Assembly (NCBI RefSeq): GCF_003633685.1
Contig: NZ_RBKT01000001.1
Location: 2,356,001 to 2,420,000, forward strand
Length of the DNA stretch: 64,000 nucleotides
DNA from: Micromonospora pisi
Lineage (GTDB): Bacteria; Actinomycetota; Actinomycetes; Mycobacteriales; Micromonosporaceae
Reading direction: 5' to 3'
Part shown: in pieces, positions 1-9,207 of the stretch
Layout: every line of letters begins with the position of its first letter
Numbering within the stretch: the first letter of the stretch is position 1
Translations under genes and position numbers: made by a program
The notes under the pieces: generated by a model
Databases searched by the model: none
Told to the model about the DNA's origin: nothing
What the model saw: the letters and a program-made list of their open reading frames with translations, nothing else

Positions 1-481
1 GGATCACGCCGAGCCGGCCCGATTCGACCAGCTGACGCATGAGGGTGACCGCGGGGACCCGGCGGTAGTTGAACCCGCACATGGACCGCACTCCGACCGC
101 CTGTGCCTTGGCCGCAGCGGCGACCATGGCCCGAGCCTCCTCGACGGAGTTGGCCAGTGGCTTTTCGCACAGTACGTGCTTGCCCGCCGCCAACGCCGCG
201 ATGGTGATCTCGGCGTGGCTGTCGCCCGGGGTGCAGACGTCGACCACGTCGATGTCGTCCCGGTTGATCAGGTCACGCCAGTCGGTGGTGTGCCCGTCCC
301 AGCCGAGCCGATTGGCGGCCGTGGCCACCTTCGACTCGTCCCGGCCGCAGATCAGGGCCATCCGGGCTCGTGTCGGCAGGTCGAATACGCGGTTCACGGT
401 GCGCCACGCCTGTGAGTGCGCGGCGCCCATGAACGCGTAGCCGACCATGCCGACCCGCAGCTCGCTTTCTACAGTGGACAA
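1..481 (-). CDS. Gfo/Idh/MocA-family oxidoreductase, N-terminal part (3' end outside window)
   Basis: This is an NAD(P)-dependent sugar or inositol dehydrogenase of the Gfo/Idh/MocA family; only the first 160 residues are present because the gene runs off the left edge. The N-terminus carries a Rossmann beta-alpha-beta loop (GMVGYAFMG). Near residue 95-105 is the family motif CEKPLA, whose lysine contributes to catalysis. I chose the TTG at 481 because AAGGGGAGG lies 7-8 nt upstream. It is the last visible gene of a minus-strand operon behind a sugar-binding lipoprotein (18 nt gap), so it probably oxidises the imported sugar or polyol. The substrate cannot be read from the sequence. Confidence 0.85.
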   Translation of the reverse strand, partial: MSTVESELRVGMVGYAFMGAAHSQAWRTVNRVFDLPTRARMALICGRDESKVATAANRLGWDGHTTDWRDLINRDDIDVVDVCTPGDSHAEITIAALAAGKHVLCEKPLANSVEEARAMVAAAAKAQAVGVRSMCGFNYRRVPAVTLMRQLVESGRLGVI

Positions 482-499
482 GGTGGGCCTCCCCTTAGA

Positions 500-1549
500 T
501 CAGAACCCGAGCTTCGCGTAGGTGCTCGCGTTCTCCTTGGTGATGGTCTCCGAAGTGAGAGTGATCTCCTTCGGGACCTGCAGCTCGACCAGGTCGGACA
601 TGCCCTTGCCCTGACCGATCAGGCGAGCCAGCGTGATCGCCGAGGATGCCATCGAGGGGCTGTAGGTGACGGTCGCCTTCAGCACGCTGTTGTCGGCGGC
701 GATCGCGTCGATCGCGGCCTTGGAGCCGGCCCCGCCGACCATGATGAACTCGCTGCGGTTGGCCTGGGTGATCGCGGCCAGCACGCCGATGCCCTGGTCG
801 TCGTCGTGGTTCCAGACCGCGTCGATCTTCGGCAGGGCCTGGAGCAGCTGCGAGGCGGCCACCCGACCGGTGTCGGCGGTGAACTCCGCCGGGATCCGCC
901 GCGCCACGCTGAACCCGAAGGTGGCGAGCTCGGCCTTGAAGCCGGCCGAGCGCTCCGAGGTCAGCTCCAGCGAGTCGATCCCCGGGATCTCACCGATGAT
1001 CGGGTTGGCGATGTTCTTGGCCTTCATCTGCTCGCCGATGTACTTGCCGGCGGAGACGCCCATGCCGTAGTTGTCGCCCTTGATCTGGAGCCGGTAGGCG
1101 AGCGCGTCCGGGAACGCGCGGTCCAGGTTGACCACCGGGATGCCGGCCTTCATGGCCTCCAGGCCGAACGCGTTGAGCTCCTTGCCGTCGTGCGGGAGCA
1201 GGACGATGACGTCCGGCTTCTGCGCGATCAGCGTACGGAGCGCGGCGAGCTGGGCGGGCGCGTCGGCACCGGCCTCGACCGTCTTGAAGGTGACGTCCGA
1301 GTAGAGCCCGGCCTGCGCCTTGGCGTTGGTGGTGATGGCGGCCAGCCAGCCGTGGTCGGCGGCCGGGGCGGAGAAGCCGATGGTGACCGGCTTGCCCGGG
1401 GCGGCGGCGGACGCGTCGGCGACCTTGGTCTGGCCTTCCGGCGCCGAAGCGTCGTTACTGGTGCAGGCGGTGAGCAGGGCACCGGCGCCGAGCGCGGCCC
1501 CGCCGAACATCAGCCGGCGGCGCGACAGGTCGCGCGCTTGCTGGGTCAT
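500..1549 (-). CDS. Sugar ABC transporter substrate-binding lipoprotein (RbsB-like)
   Basis: This periplasmic-binding-protein-like lipoprotein (349 aa) captures a sugar for the adjacent importer. The N-terminus has a twin-arginine-like SRRRLMFGG stretch, a hydrophobic segment, and a lipobox LLTAC with the lipidated cysteine near residue 29. The mature part follows the type 1 fold of the RbsB/XylF group, with VTIGFS early and a PDVIVLLPHDG strand-loop typical of these proteins. The ATG at 1549 has AGGAGG 5 nt upstream. The gene lies 95 nt after the permease in the same operon. The ligand is unknown; ribose, xylose, inositol and related sugars are all possible. Confidence 0.9.
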   Translation of the reverse strand: MTQQARDLSRRRLMFGGAALGAGALLTACTSNDASAPEGQTKVADASAAAPGKPVTIGFSAPAADHGWLAAITTNAKAQAGLYSDVTFKTVEAGADAPAQLAALRTLIAQKPDVIVLLPHDGKELNAFGLEAMKAGIPVVNLDRAFPDALAYRLQIKGDNYGMGVSAGKYIGEQMKAKNIANPIIGEIPGIDSLELTSERSAGFKAELATFGFSVARRIPAEFTADTGRVAASQLLQALPKIDAVWNHDDDQGIGVLAAITQANRSEFIMVGGAGSKAAIDAIAADNSVLKATVTYSPSMASSAITLARLIGQGKGMSDLVELQVPKEITLTSETITKENASTYAKLGF

Positions 1550-1644
1550 AACGACCTCCTGTTTTCTTTGAAGGGTGGGGGTGTGCGGATATGTTGGGTC
1601 CGGCGAGCGCCTGAGTGCGACGTCACCTGGAGGGTTGCGGTGCC

Positions 1645-2715
1645 TCAGGTCGTGGTGACCTTGTTCCGCGCGAAGAACTGGGTGACCGACTTGAACCGGA
1701 ATTGCTGGATCAGTACGGCGGCGACGATGATGCCGCCCTTGACCATGTTCTGGATCTCGACCGGGAGGCCGTTGATCGCGAACAGGTTGGTGATCGTGGC
1801 GAAGATGATGACGCCGAGCACGGAGCCGATGATGGTGCCCCGGCCGCCGCTGAGCAGCGTCCCGCCGATGATCGCGGCGGCGATCGCGTCGAGTTCGTAG
1901 AGGTTGCCCATGGCCGCCTGGGCGGAGTTGGCCTGGGCGGTCAGCATGATCGCGGCGATTCCGCAGCAGAGCCCGGAGAGCGCGTAGAGCAGCAGGCTGT
2001 GCCACTTGACGTTGATGCCGGCGAGCCGGGCCGCCTCGGGGTTGCCGCCGACGGCGACCGTACGGCGACCGAAGGTGGTGCGGTTGAGCAGCACCCAGCC
2101 GACGATCACCACCCCGGCGAAGATGTAGACCAGGATCGGGATGCCGAGGAACTTGTTCGCGGCGATCCCGTTGATGAAGGTGTTGGCCGAGACCTGGGTC
2201 TGCTTGCCCGAGATCTGGGCGGCGAGCCCACGGGCGGCGACCAGCATGGCCAGGGTCGCGATGAACGGCACCAACCGGCCGTACGAGATCAACACCCCGT
2301 TCACCAGGCCGACGATCGTACCGACGATGATGGCGGTGAAGATCATGCCGGCCGCGCCGTAACTCTGGGTGGCGACCGTCGTGGCCCAGACCCCGGCCAG
2401 CGCCACGATCGCGCCCGCCGACAGGTCGATGCCGCCACCGATGATCACGAAGGTCATGCCGACGGTGACCACACCCACCACGGAGGCGAGCTGGAGGATC
2501 GACAGGACGTTGCTCCACACCCAGGAGGAGTCCCCGTACAGGTCAGGCTGGGTGACCGCGCCGATGATGATCAGCAGCGCCAGTACGCCCAGCAGCCCCA
2601 GGTTGCGGGTGATCGACTCGCCCAGGTCGCCACGCCATCTGCCACCCTTTGCCGGGGGCGTGGCGCCGCCGTGCTGCGGGGACTCGGCCACCGCGGTCGC
2701 GGTCGCGTCACTCAT
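1645..2715 (-). CDS. Sugar ABC transporter permease (RbsC family)
   Basis: This 356-aa membrane permease belongs to the BPD_transp_2 family of carbohydrate importers. It has about ten hydrophobic segments. The family's GGGIDLSAGAIVAL motif (residues roughly 110-125) and AAIIGGTLLSGGRG loop (the EAA-like contact with the ATPase) are clear. Its start overlaps the stop of the ATPase gene by 4 nt, which indicates translational coupling. The long N-terminal cytoplasmic tail (about 50 residues before the first helix) is common in actinobacterial members. It works with the ATPase and the lipoprotein on either side. Confidence 0.92.
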   Translation of the reverse strand: MSDATATAVAESPQHGGATPPAKGGRWRGDLGESITRNLGLLGVLALLIIIGAVTQPDLYGDSSWVWSNVLSILQLASVVGVVTVGMTFVIIGGGIDLSAGAIVALAGVWATTVATQSYGAAGMIFTAIIVGTIVGLVNGVLISYGRLVPFIATLAMLVAARGLAAQISGKQTQVSANTFINGIAANKFLGIPILVYIFAGVVIVGWVLLNRTTFGRRTVAVGGNPEAARLAGINVKWHSLLLYALSGLCCGIAAIMLTAQANSAQAAMGNLYELDAIAAAIIGGTLLSGGRGTIIGSVLGVIIFATITNLFAINGLPVEIQNMVKGGIIVAAVLIQQFRFKSVTQFFARNKVTTT

Positions 2716-4280
2716 GCTGGCGCACCTTCCATCAGCGACCCCGACATGACGAGGTCGAGCACCGTGTCTTCGTCAAGTTCGCCAGCCAGCGCCTCGCGCA
2801 CCACCCGTCCCTCCCGCATGACCAGCACGCGGTCGGCCAGGCCGAGCACCTCGGGCACCTCGCTGGAGACCAGCAGCACGCCCACACCACGGGCGGCGAG
2901 GCTGCGGATCACCTGGTAGAGCTCGGCGCGGGCGCCGACGTCGACGCCCCGGGTCGGCTCGTCGAGCAGCAGCAGCCGGGTGTCGCCGAGCAGCCAGCGA
3001 CCGACCACCACCTTCTGCTGGTTGCCGCCGGAAAGGGTGCGTACGGCCCGCCGTACGTCGCGCGGGCGCAGCTCCAGCGCCTCGGCGATGCCCTCCGCCT
3101 CGGCCAGTTCCTTGCCGGCGTCGGTGAAGCCGAGCCGGGCGTAGCGGCTGAACGTGGCCAGGGTGACGTTGCGGTAGATCGGTTCGCCGAGCAGCAGCGC
3201 CTGGCTCTTGCGCTCCTCCGGGGCCATTCCCATGCCGGCCCGTACGGCCGCGCCGACGCTGCCCGGGCGCAGGGCGCGCCCGTTCATGGTGACCGTCCCG
3301 GACTGGGACCGCCGCGCGCCGTAGATGCATTCGAGCAGCTCGGAGCGGCCGGAGCCGACCAGGCCGGCGATGCCCACGATCTCGCCCGGACGGACGCTGA
3401 GCGAGATGTCGGCGAACTCGCCCTCCCGGCTGAGCCCCTCGACCCGGAGCAGATCGGTGGTCTCAGCCTCGGTCTCGGCCGGCCGGTCCGGGAAGACGTA
3501 CTCGATGTTGCGGCCGGTCATCCGGCTGACCAGGTCCTTGGTGGGGGTGGTCTGGGCCGGCAGGTTCGCCGCGGTGGTCCGGCCGTCCTTGAGTACGGTG
3601 ACCCGGTCACCGATCTCGCGGATCTCGTCCATCCGGTGCGAGATGTAGATGACCGCGATGCCCTGCGCGGTCAGTTCGCGGATGATCCGAAACAGGTTGC
3701 CGACCTCGTCGTGGGCGAGCACCGCACTCGGCTCGTCCATGATGATCAGTCGGGCGTCGTGGGAGAGCGCCCGGGCCATGCTGACGATCTGCTTGCCGGC
3801 GGCCGGCAGCGACCGGACCATCCGGCTCGACGGGATCTCGCCGTGGCCGAGCCGACCGAGGATGCCGTTGGCCTGGCGCTCCATCCGGCCTCGGCGGACG
3901 AAGCCGAGTCGGCGGGGTTCGTGGCCGAGGAAGGCGTTCTCGGCCACCGACAGGTCCTCGACCAGGTCGAGTTCCTGGTAGATGGTGGCGATGCCGGCCT
4001 TCATGGCGGCCTGCGGGTTGGCGAAGCTGACCGGCTCCCCCAGCCACTCGACCTGGCCCGAGTCGGGCTGGTGCGCGCCGGAGAGAATCTTGATCAGGGT
4101 GGACTTGCCGGCGCCGTTCTGCCCGAGCAGGCAGTGCACCTCGCCGGCGCGTACCTCGAGCTGCACCCCGTCCAGGGCACGTACGCCGGGGAAGGTCTTC
4201 ACCACGTCGGTGAGCCGCAGGACGATCTCGGCCTGCTTGTCCGCGCTATCTGGTTGTTCGGTATTGGTTTGCTCGCTCAC
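2712..4280 (-). CDS. Sugar ABC transporter ATP-binding protein, duplicated NBD (RbsA family)
   Basis: This 522-aa ATPase powers the sugar importer and carries two nucleotide-binding domains in one chain, as in RbsA/MglA/XylG. Domain 1 has a Walker A GQNGAGKST and Walker B LIIMDEPSAVL, but its signature is degenerate (SLPAAGKQ), which is usual for RbsA. Domain 2 has a weakened Walker A (GLVGSGRS), an intact signature LSGGNQQK and Walker B LLLLDEPTRGVD. It overlaps the ROK gene upstream and the permease downstream by 4 nt each, so all three are coupled. Confidence 0.93.
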   Translation of the reverse strand: MSEQTNTEQPDSADKQAEIVLRLTDVVKTFPGVRALDGVQLEVRAGEVHCLLGQNGAGKSTLIKILSGAHQPDSGQVEWLGEPVSFANPQAAMKAGIATIYQELDLVEDLSVAENAFLGHEPRRLGFVRRGRMERQANGILGRLGHGEIPSSRMVRSLPAAGKQIVSMARALSHDARLIIMDEPSAVLAHDEVGNLFRIIRELTAQGIAVIYISHRMDEIREIGDRVTVLKDGRTTAANLPAQTTPTKDLVSRMTGRNIEYVFPDRPAETEAETTDLLRVEGLSREGEFADISLSVRPGEIVGIAGLVGSGRSELLECIYGARRSQSGTVTMNGRALRPGSVGAAVRAGMGMAPEERKSQALLLGEPIYRNVTLATFSRYARLGFTDAGKELAEAEGIAEALELRPRDVRRAVRTLSGGNQQKVVVGRWLLGDTRLLLLDEPTRGVDVGARAELYQVIRSLAARGVGVLLVSSEVPEVLGLADRVLVMREGRVVREALAGELDEDTVLDLVMSGSLMEGAPA

Positions 4281-5455
4281 AATGCCTCCCCGAAGGCGAC
4301 GTCGCTGGCGAGTACCGCGGCGCCGGTTACCCCCGCGCGGGGGCCGAGTTCGGAAAGCACCACCGGCAGGTTGCCGGTGGCCAGCGGCAGCGACCGCCGG
4401 TAGACCACGCTGCGTATTTCCGCGAGCAGGATGTGACCCAACTGGGCCAGCCCCCCTCCGATGACAATCATCGATGGATTGGCGAAGCTGACCAGGCCGG
4501 CGAGAACTCCGCCCACCCGCCGCCCGCCGTCACGAATGAGCCGGATGCAGGTCACGTCGCCCTCGACAGCGCCCTCGGCGACGTCCAGGGCGGTGACCGC
4601 ACCGCTCGCCGCGAGTCGCTCGGCCAGCACCGGTGATGCGCCACTGCGAGCCGCGACCGTGGCGTCCTTGGCCATGGCGGCGCCGCTGAACAGCGCCTCC
4701 AGACAGCCGACGTTGCCACATGAACACATCGGTCCGTGGGAGTCGACCTGGATGTGGCCGATGTCGCCGGCACAGCCGTCGGTGCCCCGGTAGACCTCGC
4801 CGGTCAGGTAGATCCCGCACCCGATACCGGTGCCGATCTTGACAAAGAGGAAGTCGTCCACGGAGTGGGCGACGCCGCCGTGCCGTTCCCCGATCGCCAT
4901 TATGTTGACGTCGTTGTCCACCACCGCCGGGCACTTGTGCTCACGGGTGAGCAGTTCGCGCACCGGGAAACGGTCCCAACCCGGCATGATCGGCGGCGAC
5001 ACCGGAACCCCGTCCCGGAAGCTCACCGGTCCGGGTACGCCGATGCCGACGGCGTCGAGCCGCTCGTACGCGCCCTCGACCTTGGCCTTCTGCAACAGCT
5101 CGTTGACGCGTTGCAGGATGACCTTCGGGCCGGACCGGATGTCACTGGCCTCGGCGTACGCGATGACGGGTTCGAGCCGCCCGTTGACGACCTCGACGTC
5201 GATCGAACTGGCGCCCAGGTCCACCGCGGCGAACCGCAGCCCGGGGTTGAGTTCGACCAGTGTGGAGCGTCGCCCACCACGCGAGGCGGCGAGTCCCGCC
5301 TCGGCGACGTAACCGGCGTTCACCAACCGATCCAGCTCGGCGAGCAGACGCGGGCGGGGCATCTCCAACCGGTCGGCGAGTTCGGCGCGGGAGACGGCTC
5401 CCTGGTCGCGGAGCAGTCGCAGCAACCGGAGGTGGAGTGGTTCCGCCGTACGCAC
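4277..5455 (-). CDS. ROK-family transcriptional regulator
   Basis: This is a ROK-family repressor (392 aa) and the first gene of the sugar operon. Residues 1-60 form a winged helix-turn-helix (LLRDQGAVSRAELADRLEMPR). The rest is a sugar-kinase-like ROK domain with a phosphate loop (AAVDLGASSIDVEV), the ROK signature around GDIGHIQVD, and the zinc site CSCGNVGCLEA. It probably senses the transported sugar and controls its own operon. The GTG at 5455 has GGGAGGTGAG upstream. Whether it keeps kinase activity cannot be told, although most ROK proteins with an HTH are regulators. Confidence 0.92.
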   Translation of the reverse strand: MRTAEPLHLRLLRLLRDQGAVSRAELADRLEMPRPRLLAELDRLVNAGYVAEAGLAASRGGRRSTLVELNPGLRFAAVDLGASSIDVEVVNGRLEPVIAYAEASDIRSGPKVILQRVNELLQKAKVEGAYERLDAVGIGVPGPVSFRDGVPVSPPIMPGWDRFPVRELLTREHKCPAVVDNDVNIMAIGERHGGVAHSVDDFLFVKIGTGIGCGIYLTGEVYRGTDGCAGDIGHIQVDSHGPMCSCGNVGCLEALFSGAAMAKDATVAARSGASPVLAERLAASGAVTALDVAEGAVEGDVTCIRLIRDGGRRVGGVLAGLVSFANPSMIVIGGGLAQLGHILLAEIRSVVYRRSLPLATGNLPVVLSELGPRAGVTGAAVLASDVAFGEAL

Positions 5456-5571
5456 GTGGACTCACCTCCCGGTCGGGTCTGTTCACATCGACGCAACGCC
5501 GAGGTGTTGTGCCCGACACAGTAGGAGCCTTCCCGCGCGGCTGTCTAGAGCTTCAGGAGATCTGGAACTAA

Positions 5572-5593
5572 CTTTTGTCTTCCTGAGCAAAAG
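5572..5593 (-). promoter_or_regulatory. Candidate ROK operator: CTTTTG-N10-CAAAAG dyad
   Basis: A perfect 6-bp dyad (CTTTTG, 10-bp spacer, CAAAAG) lies in the AT-richer stretch between the YihY gene stop (5615) and the ROK start (5455). ROK repressors often bind AT-rich dyads near their own promoters, so this may be the operator. It could instead be a weak hairpin ending the YihY transcript. Confidence 0.35.
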
Positions 5594-5614
5594 CAGCGGG
5601 CTGATCAAGAAAAC

Positions 5615-6673
5615 TCAATCGTTCGGCGGACGCGGCTCCTTGCGGAGTGTGCGATCGTCCCGGAGCTCGAGGTACGGCTCCCGGTCCGGCGGGTAGCCGG
5701 CCGCGATCGCCCGCCCCCGCTCCAGTTCGGCGTTCAACTCCGCCCCGATGAGGATCGCCACGTTGGTCAACCAGAGCCAGATCAAGAAGACGATGACCCC
5801 CGCCAGCGTGCCGTACGTCTTGTTGTACGAGCCGAAGTTGGCGACGTACGCGGCGAAGGCACCCGAGACCACCAGCCACACCACGACCGCGACCAATCCA
5901 CCCGGGGTGATCCAGCGGAACCCACCGTGCCGTGCGTTCGGCGACACCCAGTAGAGGATCGCGAACATCAGGCTGACCAGCAGCAGCAGGACCGGCCACT
6001 TGGCGATGTCCCAGACCGTCACCGCGACGGACCCGATGCCCAGCGCGTCACCCGCCTGCTCGGCGAGCCGACCGGTGAAGACCACGATCAGGGCACTGGC
6101 CAGCAACATCACCCCGATCACCGCGGTCACCGCGAGTCGCAGTGGCAGCGTCTTCCAGATCGGTCGTCCCTCCGGCACGTCGTAGATCGCGTTCGAGGCG
6201 CGGATGAAGGCGGCGATGTAGCCGGAGGCGGACCAGAACGCGCCGAGCAGACCGAGGGCGACCGCCAGGCTGGCCGAACCCCCGCTGCGCTGCACCTGGT
6301 CGATCGCGTCGTCGAGGATCGTCCGGATCTGTTCCTGCGGCACCACGTCCCGGATCGTGCCCTGGACATCGTCGGTGGTCCCGGTTCCGAGCAGGCCGAG
6401 CACCGACACCAGCACCAGCAGCCCCGGGAAGATCGACAGCACCCCGTAGTAGGTCAACGCTGCCGCCCAGTCGGTCAGGTTGTCGCTCTGGAACTCGCGC
6501 ACCGTCCGGCGCAGCGCCGCCCAGAAGGAGGTGCCGGGCAGGTCCGTGGGGCTCTTCGGACCCTTCTCCGGGCCTGGCGCGCCGCGGTCCCGACGCGCGG
6601 CGGGCTCCCCCTGTCCCGCGTCGGCGGTCTCGTCGTCCCGGGCACGATCGCCGGAAGGCTGGTCCGAGGCCAC
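5615..6673 (-). CDS. YihY/virulence factor BrkB-family membrane protein
   Basis: This 352-aa inner-membrane protein has the YihY/BrkB domain (formerly mis-called RNase BN). A charged, Ala/Gly/Pro-rich cytoplasmic tail of about 75 residues comes first. Then come the domain's landmarks: AALTYYGVLSIFPGLLVLVS, the ASGYIAAFIRASNAIYDV region, and WLWLTNVAILIGAELNAELERGR near the end. About six transmembrane helices are expected. The GTG at 6673 follows AGAAGGGGGG. Function in the family is unclear; transport or envelope roles have been suggested. It is separated from the sugar operon by 160 bp and is probably transcribed independently. Confidence 0.92.
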   Translation of the reverse strand: MASDQPSGDRARDDETADAGQGEPAARRDRGAPGPEKGPKSPTDLPGTSFWAALRRTVREFQSDNLTDWAAALTYYGVLSIFPGLLVLVSVLGLLGTGTTDDVQGTIRDVVPQEQIRTILDDAIDQVQRSGGSASLAVALGLLGAFWSASGYIAAFIRASNAIYDVPEGRPIWKTLPLRLAVTAVIGVMLLASALIVVFTGRLAEQAGDALGIGSVAVTVWDIAKWPVLLLLVSLMFAILYWVSPNARHGGFRWITPGGLVAVVVWLVVSGAFAAYVANFGSYNKTYGTLAGVIVFLIWLWLTNVAILIGAELNAELERGRAIAAGYPPDREPYLELRDDRTLRKEPRPPND

Positions 6674-6752
6674 GGCGGCCCCCCTTCTGTCTGCGGGGTG
6701 CGGTCACCATGTGTTGCCCCACAGACCGTGGGCACTAACTCCCATGGTCAGC

Positions 6753-7559
6753 TCACTTGTACAGCATCCGACCCATCCGGCGGGAGGCGATCAGCAAACC
6801 GAGTCCGGTGGCGGCGAGCAGGTAGACAATGTCGACCAGCCGGATCCAGCCGCCGGTGCCGGTGCTGATGCCCCGGATCAGGTCGACCGCCCGGTAGAGC
6901 GGCGTCACCTCCACCAGCCAGCGCAACACCGCAGGGTAACGCTCCGCCGGCACGAAGGTGCCGGAAAAGAGGAAGAGGGCGAACTGCGCCGAGCCCATCA
7001 GGTCGAAGTCCTGCCAGCTGCGCATGAAGGTGGAGAGCGCCATGCCGAGCGCGCCGAACGCGAAGCCGACCAGCACCGCGGCCGGGAAGGCGGTGAGCGC
7101 CCGGAGCGGGGTGGTCAGCCCCATCGCGACCATGATGGCGAGGAAGGCGGCCGAGTAGAGGGTGCCGCGCAGCATCGCCCAGCCCAGCTCACCGAGGGCG
7201 ATCTCGAACGGCCGTACGGGGGTCGCGAGGATCCCGTCGTACAGCTTCATGTACTTCATCTTCCCGAAGAAGTTGAAGGTCGTCTCCGACAGCGCACCAC
7301 TCATCGCGGACGAGGCGAGCATCGCCGGGGCGACGAAGGCCGCGTACGTCACCACCTCCCCTCCGGGCAGGGTGAGGTCACCGATCAGGGCGCCCACCCC
7401 GACCCCGATGGAGAGCAGGTAGAGCAGGGGCTCGAAGAACCCGGAGACCAGCACCACCCAGTAGGCGGACTTGAGCGCGGCGACGTTGCGTTCGGCCACC
7501 GAGACCGAGCGGCGCGCGCCCTCGAAACTGACCAACCGGGGCAGGACGAGGCTGACCAC
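6753..7559 (-). CDS. ABC-2 type transporter permease (NodJ/DrrB-like), second copy
   Basis: This 268-aa polytopic protein has six hydrophobic segments and belongs to the ABC-2 (NodJ/DrrB) exporter permeases. Landmarks are the GQ/GE-rich cytoplasmic loop (KLYDGILATPVRPFEIALGEL) and the FLFSGTFVPAERYP loop before the last helices. GTG at 7559 follows AAAGGG. It lies directly after a paralogous permease and the two probably form a heterodimer. No ATPase gene is next to them. A NodI/DrrA-type ATPase without a permease is found at 21229-22161. The substrate is unknown (drug, lipid or glycan). Confidence 0.88.
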   Translation of the reverse strand: MVSLVLPRLVSFEGARRSVSVAERNVAALKSAYWVVLVSGFFEPLLYLLSIGVGVGALIGDLTLPGGEVVTYAAFVAPAMLASSAMSGALSETTFNFFGKMKYMKLYDGILATPVRPFEIALGELGWAMLRGTLYSAAFLAIMVAMGLTTPLRALTAFPAAVLVGFAFGALGMALSTFMRSWQDFDLMGSAQFALFLFSGTFVPAERYPAVLRWLVEVTPLYRAVDLIRGISTGTGGWIRLVDIVYLLAATGLGLLIASRRMGRMLYK

Positions 7560-7570
7560 GGGTTTCCCTT

Positions 7571-7604
7571 TCTAGAGCACGAGCCGGTCTAGAGCACGAG
7601 CCGG
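7571..7604. repeat. Perfect 17-bp tandem duplication spanning a stop codon
   Basis: TCTAGAGCACGAGCCGG occurs twice head to tail (7571-7587 and 7588-7604). The stop codon TAG of the upstream permease (7589-7591, minus) lies in the copy nearer the gene. The second copy is untranslated and sits just before the next gene's ribosome-binding site. Confidence 0.97.
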
Positions 7605-8404
7605 CGACGGAAGACGGCACGGGCGAGCAGCCAGCCGCCGACCGTCCAGGCGCCCAGGTAGAGCAGATGACCGGTGATCGACCACTGCGGCGCGACACCG
7701 AGCGTGGCCGCCCGGCAGAGGTCGACCCCGTGCCAGAGCGGGGAGACGTACGCCGCCCAGCGCAACCCCACCGGGAGCGAGTCGACCGGGAAGAAGACCC
7801 CGGCGAAGAGCGTCATCGGGATGACCGCGAAGCGGAACAGGATCGCCAGGTAGCTGTCGGTGCGTACCCAGGCGGAGTAGGCGAAGACCGGGGTCGCCAC
7901 GGCCAGCCCGATCAACACCACGAGCGGCAGGATGGCCAGCGCCCAGGCCGAGTGCAGGGCCCCGAAGAGTGCCGCGACCAGCAGGAACGCGGCGCTGCTG
8001 GTGAGCACCCGGACGGCGACGAAGGCCAGGTGGCCGCCGAGGATGTCGACCACGCGCAGCGGCGCGGCGGCCTGGGCGAGGTAGGTCCGGGTCCAGTTGA
8101 AGTTGCCGAGCACCGGCCAGGTGGACTCGCCGACCGCGACCTGGAGTGCGGTGGAGGCGATCAGGCCCGGCACGAGGAAGTCGAGGTAGTCGACCCCGCC
8201 GACGCCCTGGGTGACGTACGCGCCGACGCCGAGTCCGAAGCCGAGCATGGTCAGCAGCGGCAGCACGAACGAGGACACCGCACTGGACCGCCAGGTCCGC
8301 CGGTAGTCGACCAGGTGATATTCGAGTACGGCCAGGGTCGGCGCCAGGCCGCGCGGCGCGTGCGCCGGGGTGCGGGTCGGGACCGATCCGTCGACGGACA
8401 CCAT
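7589..8404 (-). CDS. ABC-2 type transporter permease (NodJ/DrrB-like), first copy
   Basis: This is a 271-aa ABC-2 permease paralogous to the next gene. It has six hydrophobic segments, a conserved FLVPGLIASTALQ helix, a NWTRTYLAQAAAPLRVVDI cytoplasmic loop and the FAGVFFPVDSLP loop. Possible starts are GTG 8410, ATG 8404 and GTG 8401; none has a strong ribosome-binding site, so ATG 8404 is a choice rather than a proof. It lies 29 nt upstream of the second permease and both are probably co-transcribed. It is the natural partner of an ATPase of the NodI/DrrA type, which in this window is about 13 kb away. Confidence 0.86.
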   Translation of the reverse strand: MVSVDGSVPTRTPAHAPRGLAPTLAVLEYHLVDYRRTWRSSAVSSFVLPLLTMLGFGLGVGAYVTQGVGGVDYLDFLVPGLIASTALQVAVGESTWPVLGNFNWTRTYLAQAAAPLRVVDILGGHLAFVAVRVLTSSAAFLLVAALFGALHSAWALAILPLVVLIGLAVATPVFAYSAWVRTDSYLAILFRFAVIPMTLFAGVFFPVDSLPVGLRWAAYVSPLWHGVDLCRAATLGVAPQWSITGHLLYLGAWTVGGWLLARAVFRRRLVL

Positions 8405-8533
8405 CAGCACACCCGGTTCCGGCCGGCCGTCACGTCACACCGCATCACGTCAGCCCTCCGTACAGCTCCGCGGCACGACCTCTGGTGTCGTGCCGCGGGT
8501 ACTGTACGGCGGCCCGCCGACGTTTTCGCCGGA

Positions 8534-9187
8534 TTATTCCGCCGGGGACTCCTCCGGCACGGTGGTGTAGAAGCCGGTCGTACGCTCGGCGGCGGCCTGC
8601 GCCTGCGCCGGGTCGGTGCCCGCCTCGACGCTCGCGTCCCGCCAACGCCCGCTGCTGAGGGTGATGAACTCCCGGCCCTCGGCCGAGCCGGACCACGCCT
8701 CGACCTCGGCCCGGTCGACCGGCTCGCCACCGCTGGCGAGGTGCATGCCGAGGCCCAGCAGCCCGAGGTCCCAGCCGACCCCGGTCGCGCCGGGCCCGAA
8801 CTGGTCCCAGAACTCCTCGCTGACGTGGGCGACGTGCTCCAGTTCGAACCGGGTGCCGCCGGTCGGCTCACTGTCGAGGCGGACCTCGATCCAGCTCACC
8901 TGGTCGCCGTACTCCCAGGTGGCGGCGTAGCTCTTGGGCGGGTCGCAGCGTTCGACCGTGCCACCGGCGTTGCCTTCGAGCTGGTACCGGCCACCGACCC
9001 GCAGGTCACCGGAGACCGGCAGGAACCACCGGGCGATCCGGTCCGCGTTGGTGACGGCTTCCCAGAGGTCGTCGAGCGTGGTGTCGTAGACCCGGCTGAT
9101 GGTCTGCACCCGGGCCTCACCCGCCTCGAGTACGCGGGAGCCCATCTGCCGGCGTACGGCATTGATCTCGTGGTTGACGTCGATCAT
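8534..9187 (-). CDS. SRPBCC (AHSA1-like) domain protein
   Basis: This 217-aa protein has an N-terminal SRPBCC/AHSA1-type hydrophobic-pocket domain: RVYDTTLDDLWEAVTNADRIARWFLPVSGDLRVGGRY is the classical first part, followed by the alternating beta strands. The C-terminal 60 residues are a less conserved helical tail, as in many actinobacterial members. ATG 9187 follows GAGGAGAGACTG, which settles the start against the longer reading that would run into the ArsR gene. It lies 20 nt after that ArsR gene; ArsR-SRPBCC pairs are common. The ligand or activity is unknown. Confidence 0.9.
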   Translation of the reverse strand: MIDVNHEINAVRRQMGSRVLEAGEARVQTISRVYDTTLDDLWEAVTNADRIARWFLPVSGDLRVGGRYQLEGNAGGTVERCDPPKSYAATWEYGDQVSWIEVRLDSEPTGGTRFELEHVAHVSEEFWDQFGPGATGVGWDLGLLGLGMHLASGGEPVDRAEVEAWSGSAEGREFITLSSGRWRDASVEAGTDPAQAQAAAERTTGFYTTVPEESPAE

Positions 9188-9207
9188 CAGTCTCTCCTCG
9201 GATGTGT

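Noticed and set aside
500-2518. A 672-codon minus-strand frame running through the binding-protein gene and into the permease region
   Set aside because: Only its last 349 codons are a protein (binding lipoprotein from ATG 1549). The rest is an out-of-frame shadow of the RbsC permease, which has clear motifs in another frame.
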